Numbered from the stretch's first letter, positions 7,810 to 16,697 are shown. The stretch is 64,000 nt of DNA from Bradyrhizobium sp. NDS-1 (GCF_032918005.1 NZ_CP136628.1:3395501-3459500); one strand, 5' to 3'. Program-made: numbers and translations. The notes: a model not told the origin generated them from the sequence alone.

Positions 7810-8595
7810 TTACACGGGCTTGCCCGTATACGGCATCGACGCCGTCAAGCCGCCATCCACCGGGAACGCCTGGCCGTTGACATAAGAGGCTTCGTCGCTG
7901 GCCAGGAACAGGCCCATCGCCGCGAGCTCGTGCGGCTGGCCGGGGCGCTTGAGGGGATTGAGCTGGCCGATCTTGTCCTGGGTGCCGCGCTCCTTGGCGC
8001 GGTCGAAGATCGGCTTGGTCATGCCGGTTTCGATCAGGCCCGGGCACACCGCGTTGATGCGCACGCCGGTGCCGGTGAGCGAATAGGCGGTGGTCTGCAC
8101 CAGGCTGATCACGCCGGCCTTGCTCGCGGCGTAGGGATGTCCGCTGGCGCCGGCCTTGAGGCCCGCGACGGAGGCGGTCAGCACGATCGCGCCGGACTGC
8201 TGCTTCACCATTTGCGGCATCGCATGCTTCACCGCCAGGAACGGCCCGATCAGATTGACGCGCAACACCTCCTGCCAATGCTCCACGGTCTGCTCGCCGA
8301 GCGGGATCAGCCCGCCGCTGACGCCGGCATTGGCCCAGATCACGTCGAGCCGGCCGTGGGTCTTCACTGCCTTGTCGATCACGGCAACGACGTCAGTCTC
8401 GGAGCCCGCGTCGGCGATCATGGCCTCCGCGACGCCGCCGGCCTTTTTCACCTCCTCGACGGTCTCCTTCACCGCCTCGGTGCGATCGACCGCAATGAGC
8501 TTTGCGCCTTCCCGGGTGAACAGGAGCGCGGCGGCGCGACCGATGCCACTGCCGGCGCCGGTGATGATGACGGATTTGCCTTGCAGGCGGCCCAT
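7810..8595 (-). CDS. SDR-family NAD(P)-dependent oxidoreductase
   Basis: A 261-residue classical short-chain dehydrogenase. The cofactor loop TGAGSGIGRAAA is near residue 13, the NAG motif (WANAGVSGG) near residue 90, the catalytic Ser in LTASVAGLKAG and the YAASKAG Tyr-Lys pair near residue 158. The PVDGGLT motif closes the fold. The start MGRLQGKSV at 8595 puts the Rossmann loop at the usual distance; the frame stays open upstream to 8661 without family sequence. It is divergent from a histidine phosphatase gene; a perfect palindrome lies between them. The substrate is unknown. Confidence 0.9.
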   Translation of the reverse strand: MGRLQGKSVIITGAGSGIGRAAALLFTREGAKLIAVDRTEAVKETVEEVKKAGGVAEAMIADAGSETDVVAVIDKAVKTHGRLDVIWANAGVSGGLIPLGEQTVEHWQEVLRVNLIGPFLAVKHAMPQMVKQQSGAIVLTASVAGLKAGASGHPYAASKAGVISLVQTTAYSLTGTGVRINAVCPGLIETGMTKPIFDRAKERGTQDKIGQLNPLKRPGQPHELAAMGLFLASDEASYVNGQAFPVDGGLTASMPYTGKPV

Positions 8596-8669
8596 GCGTT
8601 TCTCCCTTGTGGTGCCTCGCGCGGCCCTTGCCGCGCGACGGAATTTCAAACAAGATTTCAAACGGTAAA

Positions 8670-8683
8670 GTGTCTTGAGACAC
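8670..8683. promoter_or_regulatory. Perfect palindrome in a divergent promoter region
   Basis: GTGTCT-TG-AGACAC has perfect 6-base arms. It lies between the divergent SDR (start 8595) and histidine phosphatase (start 8731) genes, next to a direct repeat of ATTTCAAAC (8643-8651 and 8655-8663). This is a typical size for a TetR- or GntR-type operator; the cognate regulator is not in the window. Confidence 0.4.
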
Positions 8684-8730
8684 GTTCTCTACTGACGTAC
8701 AGCGACATCAAACGGGATGGAAGAGCTTCG

Positions 8731-9429
8731 ATGACAGGTGCAGACAAGCCCAAGGTGGTCACGACGCGGTGGTGGTGGGTCCGTCACGCGCCGGTGCGCA
8801 ACGACGGCGGCAACATCTACGGCCAGTCCGACATCGCCTGCGACACCAGCGATACCTATGTGTTCAACGCTGTTGCCAAGGTGCTGCCACGCACTGCAGT
8901 CTGGTTTTCCAGCAATCTGAAGCGCACGCATCAAACGGCCGAAGCGATCTGGGCGGCCGGCTTTCCACGGCCGGCGTCGATGAAATGGGAAGCTGATCTC
9001 GCCGAGCAAAATCTCGGCCGCTGGCAGGGCATGAACCGCGCCCAATTCATCGCGAGCCGTCCCGTCGGCACCAGCTGGTTCGCCGATATCAACGAGCCCG
9101 CACCCGGCGGCGAGAGCTTCATGGATCTCTATCACCGCACGCGCCGCACCATCGAGCGGATCAACAATGAGGCAGCAGGCCAGGACATCATCGCGGTCGC
9201 CCATGGCGGCACCATCAAGGCGGCCGTTGGTCTTGCGCTCGGCGGTTTGCCGGAGCAGGGGCTCGCATTCGACATCGACAATGTGTCCGTGACGCGGCTC
9301 GATCATTTCGCAAGCGCCGAGCGCACGGTCTGGCGGTTGCCGATGGTGAACCAGCAGCCATGGATCGCGGATGACGCTCACGCGGCGATGCATCAGCCCG
9401 CGGGACCGGAAGTCAAGAAGCTCGCCTGA
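8731..9429 (+). CDS. histidine phosphatase family protein (phosphoglycerate-mutase fold)
   Basis: A 232-residue protein starting MTGADKPKVV. The phosphohistidine loop appears as WWWVRHAPVRND (Arg-His near residues 17-18), with Pro in place of the common Gly-Glu after RHA. The second catalytic His is in IAVAHGGTIKAA (near residue 155). Known members hydrolyse small phosphomonoesters, including cobalamin-pathway and sugar phosphates; the substrate here cannot be inferred. The frame is open for 1 kb upstream, but that part is not homologous, and the ATG at 8731 gives a family-typical length. Confidence 0.85.
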   Translation: MTGADKPKVVTTRWWWVRHAPVRNDGGNIYGQSDIACDTSDTYVFNAVAKVLPRTAVWFSSNLKRTHQTAEAIWAAGFPRPASMKWEADLAEQNLGRWQGMNRAQFIASRPVGTSWFADINEPAPGGESFMDLYHRTRRTIERINNEAAGQDIIAVAHGGTIKAAVGLALGGLPEQGLAFDIDNVSVTRLDHFASAERTVWRLPMVNQQPWIADDAHAAMHQPAGPEVKKLA

Positions 9430-9498
9430 AGAAATTGCGCGCTCGCACCGACGCGACGTAAGCTCGGGGCCAAATCAATCGTAATCTGGGAGAGAAAC

Positions 9499-10266
9499 AT
9501 GACCTTGTTCGACATGAAGGGGAAAGTCGCCGTCATCACGGGATCGACGCGCGGCATCGGGCTTGCGATCGCCGAGCGCATGGCCGAGCACGGTGCCAAG
9601 GTGGTGATTTCCTCGCGCAAGGCCGATGTCTGCGAGCAGGTCGCCAAGGGCATCAATGACAAGTACGGCAAGGGTACCGCGGTCGCAATCGCCGCCAACA
9701 TCTCGTCGAAGGAGAACCTGCAAGACCTCGTCGACGAGAGCAACCGCGCCTTCGGCAAGATCGACGTGCTGGTCTGCAACGCCGCCTCGAATCCGTATTA
9801 CGGTCCGCTCGCGGGGATCTCCGACGATCAATTCAGGAAGATTCTGGACAACAACATCGTCGCCAACAACTGGCTGATCTCGATGGTGGTGCCGCAGATG
9901 ATCGAGCGCAAGGACGGCTCCATCATCATCGTCTCCTCGATCGGCGGGCTCAAGGGCTCGACCATTCTCGGCGCCTATGCGATCTCCAAGGCCGCCGACA
10001 TGCAGCTCGCGCGCAACCTCGCCTGCGAATATGGCCCGCACAACATTCGCGTGAATTGCATCGCGCCCGGCCTGATCAAGACCGATTTCGCCAAGGCGCT
10101 GTGGGACAATCCGGAGAATTTGAAGGCCTCGACTGCGCGCTCGCCGCTGCTGCGCATCGGCATCCCCGACGAGATCGCCGGCGCCGCCGTGTTCCTGGGA
10201 TCGAAGGCCGGCGACTTCATGACCGGCCAGACCATGGTGATCGACGGCGGCGCGACGATTAGTTGA
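9499..10266 (+). CDS. SDR-family oxidoreductase
   Basis: A 255-residue classical short-chain dehydrogenase, preceded by GGGAGAG as ribosome-binding site. It shows TGSTRGIGLAIA (cofactor loop, near residue 14), VCNAASNPYYG (NAG-type motif, near 92), catalytic Ser in IVSSIGGLKG and YAISKAADM (Tyr-Lys, near 160), and the terminal VIDGGATIS. The SNPYYGP and GPHNIRVNCIAPGLIKTDF segments resemble acyl-CoA- or DHRS4-type reductases. It lies 69 bases after the histidine phosphatase gene on the same strand and may be co-transcribed with it. Confidence 0.9.
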   Translation: MTLFDMKGKVAVITGSTRGIGLAIAERMAEHGAKVVISSRKADVCEQVAKGINDKYGKGTAVAIAANISSKENLQDLVDESNRAFGKIDVLVCNAASNPYYGPLAGISDDQFRKILDNNIVANNWLISMVVPQMIERKDGSIIIVSSIGGLKGSTILGAYAISKAADMQLARNLACEYGPHNIRVNCIAPGLIKTDFAKALWDNPENLKASTARSPLLRIGIPDEIAGAAVFLGSKAGDFMTGQTMVIDGGATIS

Positions 10267-10277
10267 CGCGATAGAGC

Positions 10278-10355
10278 GTCATCCCGGGGCGCGCTTAGCG
10301 CGAACCCGGGATCTCGAGATTCCGGGTTCGATGCCTTGCATCGCCCCGGAATGAC
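10278..10355. repeat. Palindromic intergenic repeat (REP-like), family A
   Basis: It has the same layout as 3421-3498: a GTCATCCCGGGGC left arm, an inner GCGCTTAGCGC hairpin, a central ATCTCGAGAT followed by TCCGGGTTCG, and a GCCCCGGAATGAC right arm. It lies between the 3' ends of the SDR and serine hydrolase genes. Confidence 0.75.
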
Positions 10356-10363
10356 CCTTCGGG

Positions 10364-11587
10364 TCACTCCACCGCCGCGTAAACCAGATCCCGCACCAAG
10401 GTCCGCGTGTAGTCGCGCTGTCCCGGGCCCTGGCTCATGAACACCGCGAACAAATCCTCCTTCGGATCGATCCAGAAGAACGTGCCGGCAATGCCGCTCC
10501 AGAAATACTGGCCGACGCTGCCGGGGAAGGGCGCGATGCCGGCCTCGCGGCGCACGGCGAAGCCGAGACCAAAGCCGTGGCCGGGCGACAGCAACGTGCC
10601 ATTCGTCACGACATGCGGCCCGAGGTGATCGGACGCCATCAGCTCCAGCGTCTTGCGGCCGATGATCCTGTTGCCGTCGAGCGTGCCGCCGTTGCGCAGC
10701 ATCAGGCAGAAGCGGGCATAATCCATCGTGGTTGAAACCAGCCCACCGCCGCCGGACTCCATTAGCGGTTGTTCGAGCATGTTGAACAGAGCGACCTTGT
10801 CGCCGGTCCAGGGATCGGCCGCGAACGGGTCGGCAAGCCTGGTGGCATTGGACTCGGCTGTCGAGAAGCCGGTCTCGGCCATTTGCAGCGGTGCCAGCAC
10901 GCGCTCTGTCAGGAACGCGCCGAGCGACTTGCCGCTGGCGACCTCGATGATGCGACCAAGGATGTCGGTGGAGCGGCTGTAGTTGAATTCCGCGCCGGGC
11001 TGGCAGACCAGCGGGAAGCTCGCCACCAATGCGGCATGCTCGGCATTGGTGATCTTGCGGCTGCGCACGCGGGACTCCTGGTAGAGCTTGTGCACGGGTC
11101 CGTCTCCCTGGTGCTCGTAGGTGAGGCCCGAGGTGTGGCGAAGCAGGTCCTGCACGGTCATCGGCCGCGCCGGCGGCACCAGCTCGAGCTTGCCGTCCTT
11201 GACGATGCCGACCTGCTGGCCGGCGAACTCCGGGATGAACTTTGCGACGGCGTCGCTGAGCAGGAGGTGGCCGTCCTCGACCAGCGCCATGACGGCGACC
11301 GAGACGATCGGCTTGGTCATCGAGAAGATCCGGAAGATCGAATCCCGCGCCATCGGCGCAGGCCCCGCCGGGCTCTGCCTGCCGAGCGCCTCGAACCAGC
11401 CGATTTGGCCGCGCCGGGCCACCAGCACGGTGACGCCGGGAACGGTTCCCTTGTCGATCTCGCGCTTGAAGGCGTCCGACATGGCCTGCAGGCGCGGCCG
11501 CGACAGCCCGAGCGTCTCCGGGCGGGCCTCCGGCAAGGGCGGAGTGTGGACCGCGGAGGCGGCAGTGGTAGCAGCTTGAGCGTTCAT
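10364..11587 (-). CDS. serine hydrolase, class C beta-lactamase-like (esterase/EstB type)
   Basis: A 407-residue protein of the beta-lactamase/transpeptidase-like fold. The catalytic SxxK is in IFRIFSMTKPIVSVAVMAL (Ser near residue 85, Lys three on), and the second motif Tyr is in the EFNYSRSTDILG segment (YSR, near residue 190). There is no clear Sec signal peptide, so a cytosolic esterase or peptidase is more likely than a true beta-lactamase. The ATG at 11587 was chosen because the frame beyond it (to 11773) runs into the tRNA-Trp gene. The product fits EstB-like esterases. Confidence 0.87.
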   Translation of the reverse strand: MNAQAATTAASAVHTPPLPEARPETLGLSRPRLQAMSDAFKREIDKGTVPGVTVLVARRGQIGWFEALGRQSPAGPAPMARDSIFRIFSMTKPIVSVAVMALVEDGHLLLSDAVAKFIPEFAGQQVGIVKDGKLELVPPARPMTVQDLLRHTSGLTYEHQGDGPVHKLYQESRVRSRKITNAEHAALVASFPLVCQPGAEFNYSRSTDILGRIIEVASGKSLGAFLTERVLAPLQMAETGFSTAESNATRLADPFAADPWTGDKVALFNMLEQPLMESGGGGLVSTTMDYARFCLMLRNGGTLDGNRIIGRKTLELMASDHLGPHVVTNGTLLSPGHGFGLGFAVRREAGIAPFPGSVGQYFWSGIAGTFFWIDPKEDLFAVFMSQGPGQRDYTRTLVRDLVYAAVE

Positions 11588-11736
11588 GGGGGCTCCCGGG
11601 CTCTTGTTTTTTGGTCGGGAAAGTGTGGCCCAGAAACCCCGGTACAAACAAGCGAGGCCGGCGCGGTTCACCCTTGCAAACCGGTCGTCGCCTGTGCTTG
11701 AAAGCGGCCCTGATCCCAAGGCGACGCGGGGTCCGT

Positions 11737-11812
11737 AGGAGTGTAGCTCAATTGGTAGAGCACCGGTCTCCAAAACCGGGGGTCGCAGGTTCGAGCCCTG
11801 CCACTCCTGCCA
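11737..11812 (+). tRNA. tRNA-Trp (CCA anticodon)
   Basis: A 76-base cloverleaf. The acceptor stem AGGAGTG (11737-11743) pairs with CACTCCT (11802-11808), followed by G and an encoded CCA end. The anticodon loop CTCCAAA carries CCA, reading UGG. The TTCGAGCC T-loop and AGCTCAATTGGTAGAGC D-arm are standard. In many bacteria this gene lies directly before secE; here secE is 26 kb away, beyond a carbohydrate island. Confidence 0.97.
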
Positions 11813-11922
11813 GTCAAATCAATCACTTAAGTTCGATGCTGGCGGATAGGGACGAGGACGTCCCATGGACGAATCGCCACGCGCTGGCCCGTATCCCGAG
11901 GGCCAGGCCGGCGAGGCGCCTC

Positions 11923-12684
11923 TTAGCGCGCCGGCGCCCGTTCCGCATCGGCGGGACCCTGGCTGCGATCGACGTCCCGGATGGGGACGCGGCGCAGCAG
12001 CGAGACGATGGTGCCGCCGAGCTCGAAATAGGTGCGCAGCCGCAGCGCACGGGACGACCCCTTCAGCTCCGCGTTCAGGCTCACCGGCACTTGGACGTAG
12101 GTGAGGCCAAGCTGGAGCAGCGAGATCAACGCGCAGATCTGATAGCCGTAGCCGTCGGCCTTGACCGCGATCTGGCGCAGCCATTTCACGGGGTAGACGA
12201 TCATGCTGTGGTAGTCGGACAGCCAGAAGCCGAACAGGCAGTTCAGGATGAACCGCAGCGAGTGCGACTGCAGCGAGCGGTTGACGGAGCGGTCCGACTG
12301 GTTGTCGCGATAGGTGATGACGAGGTCGGCGGCGCCGGCCGCCTTGAACATCCGGGCAATGCCCTCGTTCTGAAAGGCGTGATCGCCGGGAATGAGCGTG
12401 ATGGCTTCGAATTTCGCGCGCGACAGCGCGTATTCGAAGCCGGCACCGACGCCGCGCCGCTCGGCGTTATGTTGCACGATGATGCGCGGCTCGCCGGCCG
12501 CAAACTCGTCCATGATCGCGCCGGTGCCGTCGGTGCTGCCGTCGTCGATCAGGAAAATCTCGAAATCGTCGAGCAACTCGCGGGCGAGCGGCAACACGCC
12601 GTCGATGGTATCGGCGATCTTGTCCTGCTCGTTCAGTGCAGGGATGACGATCGTAAGCCTTTTTGCCGCCCTGGAAGGTGTCAT
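11923..12684 (-). CDS. family 2 glycosyltransferase (DPM1/polyprenyl-phosphate transferase-like)
   Basis: A 253-residue GT-A-fold enzyme. It shows TIVIPALNEQD at residues 11-21 and IDDGSTDG at 46-53; the usual DxD region reads TLIPGDHAFQNEG near residue 97. No strong membrane segment is seen apart from a moderately hydrophobic stretch near residue 150 (LNCLFGFWLSDYHSM). Such enzymes often charge a polyprenyl phosphate with a sugar or add a single sugar to a lipid-linked glycan. The ATG at 12684 has AGGCGG 6 bases upstream; an upstream GTG at 12708 is possible. It is the first gene after tRNA-Trp, on the opposite strand. Confidence 0.87.
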   Translation of the reverse strand: MTPSRAAKRLTIVIPALNEQDKIADTIDGVLPLARELLDDFEIFLIDDGSTDGTGAIMDEFAAGEPRIIVQHNAERRGVGAGFEYALSRAKFEAITLIPGDHAFQNEGIARMFKAAGAADLVITYRDNQSDRSVNRSLQSHSLRFILNCLFGFWLSDYHSMIVYPVKWLRQIAVKADGYGYQICALISLLQLGLTYVQVPVSLNAELKGSSRALRLRTYFELGGTIVSLLRRVPIRDVDRSQGPADAERAPAR

Positions 12685-12827
12685 CTCATGCCGCCTGTCG
12701 CCGGCCACTCTTTACTGGTGGAACCCTGGCGCGACTCTAGGTCATATGGGCCGGGCGAACAATAAGGGGCCCGCAGATATGCCCCGTACGACCGGTATGA
12801 ATCCGGCGATGTGTGTGTTCTGCGCAA

Positions 12828-13334
12828 CTAATCCGAAAAATCATAGAGACTGGTATCGCCGATGCCGAAGGCGCGGCGAAGCCGTCCGACGCGGTCTGCC
12901 ATGGTCCGGCCCGCGATGGTCGGGGCGAAGTGCGTATCGAGCGGTTCGACCAACCCGCCGTCGACCAGGTTCCTAATTCGTCCCTGGAACAGAGCTGGAA
13001 CCTGCCGCTCGATGATGTCTGTAAGCGGTGCTCTCCGCTCGGGCCGGTCGACGACATCGAGCAGGATGTCCAGGGAAACCGATTTGTACACTGCGCCGAA
13101 AGCGAAGACGTAACCCATGACGAGAAAGCCGAAAATCGACGCGGCGTCCCAGTACTGAAATTCCGGAACGACGAAGATTCCGAACATCATGCCGAGACCA
13201 TGGGTGACGACCGCGGCGATCGCGAGCAGCATCACGGCTCCAAGCGTCCATCCGCGAGTGCGGGCCATCGACTGCAAGGCAGGAGCCAGCAGGGCGAAGA
13301 TGACGGCGGCGAGGAATCCGACAACGAAGGACAT
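12828..13334 (-). CDS. hypothetical membrane protein (168 aa)
   Basis: Three hydrophobic segments fill the N-terminal half (about residues 3-20, 30-55 and 65-85), followed by a charged cytosolic part of about 80 residues ending FGIGDTSLYDFSD. No signature family is recognised. It follows another 168-residue membrane protein in the same frame, 9 bases after its stop codon, so the two are probably co-translated partners. The position beside a glycosyltransferase and a GT-C-like membrane protein suggests a part in surface-glycan assembly; this is inference. Confidence 0.7.
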   Translation of the reverse strand: MSFVVGFLAAVIFALLAPALQSMARTRGWTLGAVMLLAIAAVVTHGLGMMFGIFVVPEFQYWDAASIFGFLVMGYVFAFGAVYKSVSLDILLDVVDRPERRAPLTDIIERQVPALFQGRIRNLVDGGLVEPLDTHFAPTIAGRTMADRVGRLRRAFGIGDTSLYDFSD

Positions 13335-13343
13335 CGCGGCCGC

Positions 13344-13850
13344 TCACCCAAGTCCGGTCGACAGGCGGACGAGTTTGACGAGACGCGCGACCGCCACGCC
13401 CTTCGCCGTCGGGACAAGCCTGCCGTCTGCCGTGACCACCATCCCGGCGCCGACGAGCAGCTTCAGGCGGTTGTGCGTGAAGGTGCCGAGATCGCCGCCC
13501 TGCATATAGGCGACCGCCCATTGCTCCAGGGTGAGGGGGCGCCCGGCCCGGACGAGTGCCGTGAGCAGCGTCAGCGTAAAGCCCCAGGCCAGCAGGCTGA
13601 AGAGGATGTAGCAAAACATCATCGCGGTCGCCAACAGGAACAGGCCGCTGAGTACGTCGTCGAAATGGCGTTGACCTGGGAGTGCGATGCAGGCGACCGC
13701 GTAAAGGGCGATGACGCTGACGCAGCCGAGCCGAAAGCGGCGGCCGGATCCGCCGGTGGCGGCGATGCGCGCATAGCACAGCAACAGCAGCGGCAGCGCG
13801 ACGCTGAGACCAATCGCGGCGGCTTGCGCCGGGCCCGGTAGCATGTTCAT
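13344..13850 (-). CDS. hypothetical membrane protein with C-terminal winged-helix-like tail (168 aa)
   Basis: Three hydrophobic segments lie in the first 105 residues (about 8-28, 40-58 and 68-100). The soluble tail of about 65 residues, from RPLTLEQWAVAYMQGG through LKLLVGAGMVVTADGRLVPT to the end, has the helix-helix-hairpin look of a winged-helix module. The start is the ATG at 13850; an ATG at 13844 is the alternative. It is divergent from the membrane protein gene at 14003 across a 152-base gap. Confidence 0.7.
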   Translation of the reverse strand: MNMLPGPAQAAAIGLSVALPLLLLCYARIAATGGSGRRFRLGCVSVIALYAVACIALPGQRHFDDVLSGLFLLATAMMFCYILFSLLAWGFTLTLLTALVRAGRPLTLEQWAVAYMQGGDLGTFTHNRLKLLVGAGMVVTADGRLVPTAKGVAVARLVKLVRLSTGLG

Positions 13851-14002
13851 TCGGAAAATCGCCCCGGACGCCTCTCAGGCCCAGCCAGAGCGAAAGTCTA
13901 TAGGAGGTCGTATTTTTCGGGTCAAGGGAGCCCGTCATCCCGCCCTTGCGGACGTCTCGTGGGCGTGCGAATCCTTGCAGGGATGCCGTTCCTCCATCCG
14001 AG

Positions 14003-15673
14003 ATGTTCCCATTGCTGCGTGCGATAGTCGTTCTCCTCGTCGTCTTGGTGGCAGCGCATGCGCCGATGCTCCTGAACGACGGTCTCTTCATGGACGACTG
14101 GCTGGTGCTCAAGCCGCGTCCGGACTATTTCATCGACATCGATTTCCTGCTGAACGGCGCCGGTCATCCGATTTTCTATAGCTACGACACGTTCGCAAAC
14201 TGGACGGGCGCCCCCGTCGCCGTGATGGTCTCGCTGGCGTTCGCCGGAATCGTCCTCGGCGCAACATCGCTGGCGCTGACGGCAACGCGTCTCAATCTGC
14301 TCGACCGCGCAGAGGCGGTCGGTTTCGCGCTGATCGTCTGGACCTATCCCGGCTATCAGCTTTGGGCGGGCAAGGCGAACTCGGTCTACGTCTTCAGCTT
14401 CGGACTCCTGTTCGTCGGTGCAGGGTTGTTGACGCTGGCCTTCAGCGCCCGCGGCCTGCGGCGTGTGCTGCTTCGCGTGGCCTGTGCGCTCGTGTTCCTG
14501 CTGAGCTTCGCACTCAACTCGATCATCGTGCTCTATGCCTTCGTGGTGCTCGGCCTCTTCGTTGCGATCTGGCGGAGCGGCAACGCGGCGGAGGGCTTCG
14601 TTCGCCGCACATGGTTCGCAGCCTGGCGCACTGCCTTGGGATATCCGGAGCTGATCATGCTTCCGCTGATCTACTGGGGCACGCTCAACATCTGGTTCAA
14701 GCGGATCGGCGTGTACGCACAGCATTATGATGCGCATTTGCCGACCCTGCTCGAACTGGTCGGGGGATGGTCGGCATTTCTGGTCACGGCTTACTTCGAC
14801 CTCCTGGGTCATGCTGTGCGCGCGGCGATCAGGGTCCCGACGATCTTCATTCTGGCGGCCGTGCTCGTCGGCATCGTCCTGCTGATGCTGCGTTCCGACA
14901 CGAAGCCGGCCACGTCCAGGCTCGCGACCATCGTGCCGCTCGTGCTTGCCGGGATCTTGTTCCTCGCATTGTCGTCACCCTATCTGATCGCGGGCCTGCG
15001 GCCGTCCTCCACGCATTTCTACGAGAGCCGTCATCTCCTGATGTTCGGCGTGCCGATGGCATTGGCGCTTCTCGCACTCAAGCGGCTTGCCGAACGTTGG
15101 ACCATTCCCAACACCGCCTTTGCGGTCGTGTTCGGCTCGGGCCTGATCATGTCGATCGGCATGCTGTGGAGCGACTACGTCTTCATGCAGGCGAGAACGC
15201 TGAAGCAGGAGGCGCTGGCGCGCGACCTTGCCGGCCGGGTCCAGCCCGCGGCCACGGTCTATGCGCTCGACGACGGCTTTGTCGACTACCCGTCTCGGCA
15301 CGTGCCGTTCGGCCTCGCCGAGGTCACCGGCATGCTCCGCCTTGCCTGGGGTAACCAGCCCTTTTTCGGATTCGCGCTGCGCGCGGAGCGACCCGACATC
15401 CTGCAGGGAATGGACGAAGCGAGGAAGGCTCCGGGAAGTGCATTCCATCATTTCGATCCGTCGGGACCGCAGGCGACGATCTCGTTCCAGCCGGGCCCTG
15501 GAGCCGCGCCGAACCAGACCCTGGTGCGAAAATACTACGCGTGCCGGTTGCTGGCGCGCTGCGATGTTGCAGAGTTTCTGGCTCAACTTGCGCAGGTCAC
15601 GATCAAGCTGGGCCCGATCGCCGGCGTCCTGCCGCTCGATGGCGCAAGCAAGAGTGCCGTGCCTAGCCGCTAG
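14003..15673 (+). CDS. polytopic membrane protein, GT-C glycosyltransferase-like
   Basis: A 556-residue protein with about eleven hydrophobic segments up to residue 395, then a soluble C-terminal part of about 160 residues. An acidic pair, FMDDW at residues 29-33 in the first loop, sits where GT-C enzymes (PMT/ArnT/GT39 type) carry their catalytic DD or DE; such enzymes use polyprenyl-phosphate sugars on the periplasmic side. The ATG at 14003 places a membrane segment at the N-terminus, and the upstream extension of the frame is not hydrophobic. Its 3' end overlaps the convergent oxidoreductase gene by 11 bases. The GT-C assignment is plausible but not proved by motif alone. Confidence 0.6.
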   Translation: MFPLLRAIVVLLVVLVAAHAPMLLNDGLFMDDWLVLKPRPDYFIDIDFLLNGAGHPIFYSYDTFANWTGAPVAVMVSLAFAGIVLGATSLALTATRLNLLDRAEAVGFALIVWTYPGYQLWAGKANSVYVFSFGLLFVGAGLLTLAFSARGLRRVLLRVACALVFLLSFALNSIIVLYAFVVLGLFVAIWRSGNAAEGFVRRTWFAAWRTALGYPELIMLPLIYWGTLNIWFKRIGVYAQHYDAHLPTLLELVGGWSAFLVTAYFDLLGHAVRAAIRVPTIFILAAVLVGIVLLMLRSDTKPATSRLATIVPLVLAGILFLALSSPYLIAGLRPSSTHFYESRHLLMFGVPMALALLALKRLAERWTIPNTAFAVVFGSGLIMSIGMLWSDYVFMQARTLKQEALARDLAGRVQPAATVYALDDGFVDYPSRHVPFGLAEVTGMLRLAWGNQPFFGFALRAERPDILQGMDEARKAPGSAFHHFDPSGPQATISFQPGPGAAPNQTLVRKYYACRLLARCDVAEFLAQLAQVTIKLGPIAGVLPLDGASKSAVPSR

Positions 15674-16697
15674 GACGCTGTTTCCAAACCGTCTCTGCAA
15701 GCGCGATGTCGGTCACCGAATCCTCGCCGGAGGCCAGAGGTATGGCTCGCGCGGCGATGTCGGTAACGAAGGCGTCGGCCTGTCGCCGAAATGCCCAACT
15801 CTTTTCGCCCGTCAGCCGCGTGCCTTGGCCATCATGATCGATGATGACCTCCGCCTCTTGCTCGGCGAAGGGTGGGGGCAATTCCAGGGTCAGCGCGCCG
15901 CGCTCGAAATCGATCGTCAGTCCCTCGCGCCAGGCACCCTCTGACCCGTTCACGAGATCCAGCGTGCAGGCGACGCCGTCGAAGTCGAGCGTTATGCGCG
16001 CGGCGCCGGAGGTCTCGACTGCGCTTTCGGCGACGGTCGGCGACGATCCGAGCAGGTAGCGCGCCAGATTGATGATATGGCTGAAGACGTTCAGAAAATT
16101 GTCGTAGCCGGGACGCATCGTGCGCGGCATCCAGTCGGGACCATCCTGCCAGAGTTCGAGCCCGTCGGGCCGGGCTTCGCCGGTCATCACGAAATTGTCG
16201 TGCGAGCGTCCAGTGTCGCCGCCGAAGCACCAGCCTCGTGCCCGGACCATGCGTCCGAGCGACTGGTCGTTGCGCAAGCGGGTCAGCACCTGCAGCGCCC
16301 GTGCCACACCGGCGTCGTGACGCTTCATGTAGCCGATGCTGTAAACGAGGTTGTGCCGGCGCGCAGCTTCGACCAGCGAAATGGCCTGGGCCGTCGTGTA
16401 GGCCATCGGCTTTTCCGAGAGCACGTGCCGGCCGCTGTTCAATGCGTCCAGAACGATCGGACCGGTGGCGCGACGCTTCGTCACGACGACGACGGCGGAC
16501 ACCGCGCTGTCCGCGAGCAATTCGCGATGCGTGCCGTAAACCCGGGGAATGCCGAATTTCTGCGCGGCGGCGGCCGCGAGGTCCGGCCGAAGATCGGCGA
16601 TCGCGACGACTCGGCAGGCGGGATTGGCCGCGAAATTGGCGAGGTGGCACATCTGGCCGACCATGCCCGTTCCGATGATGCCAATGCCTGGCCCCAC
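15663..16697 (-). CDS. Gfo/Idh/MocA-family oxidoreductase
   Basis: A 344-residue two-domain NAD(P)-dependent sugar or inositol dehydrogenase with a GTG start at 16697. The Rossmann motif GIIGTGMVGQ lies at residues 5-14 and the family-defining EKPMAYT (catalytic Lys) near residue 95; the C-terminal beta-sheet domain contains NVFSHIINLARYLLG. Members oxidise or reduce a ring hydroxyl of NDP-sugars, sugars or inositols. It is the last gene of the long minus-strand island operon, 13 bases after a methyltransferase gene, and probably supplies a keto-sugar or inosose step in the pathway. Confidence 0.88.
   Translation of the reverse strand: MGPGIGIIGTGMVGQMCHLANFAANPACRVVAIADLRPDLAAAAAQKFGIPRVYGTHRELLADSAVSAVVVVTKRRATGPIVLDALNSGRHVLSEKPMAYTTAQAISLVEAARRHNLVYSIGYMKRHDAGVARALQVLTRLRNDQSLGRMVRARGWCFGGDTGRSHDNFVMTGEARPDGLELWQDGPDWMPRTMRPGYDNFLNVFSHIINLARYLLGSSPTVAESAVETSGAARITLDFDGVACTLDLVNGSEGAWREGLTIDFERGALTLELPPPFAEQEAEVIIDHDGQGTRLTGEKSWAFRRQADAFVTDIAARAIPLASGEDSVTDIALAETVWKQRPSG

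Noticed and set aside
10364..11587. True beta-lactamase
   Set aside because: The SxxK motif and the YSR in place of the YxN motif fit esterase-like class C relatives, and no signal peptide is visible.
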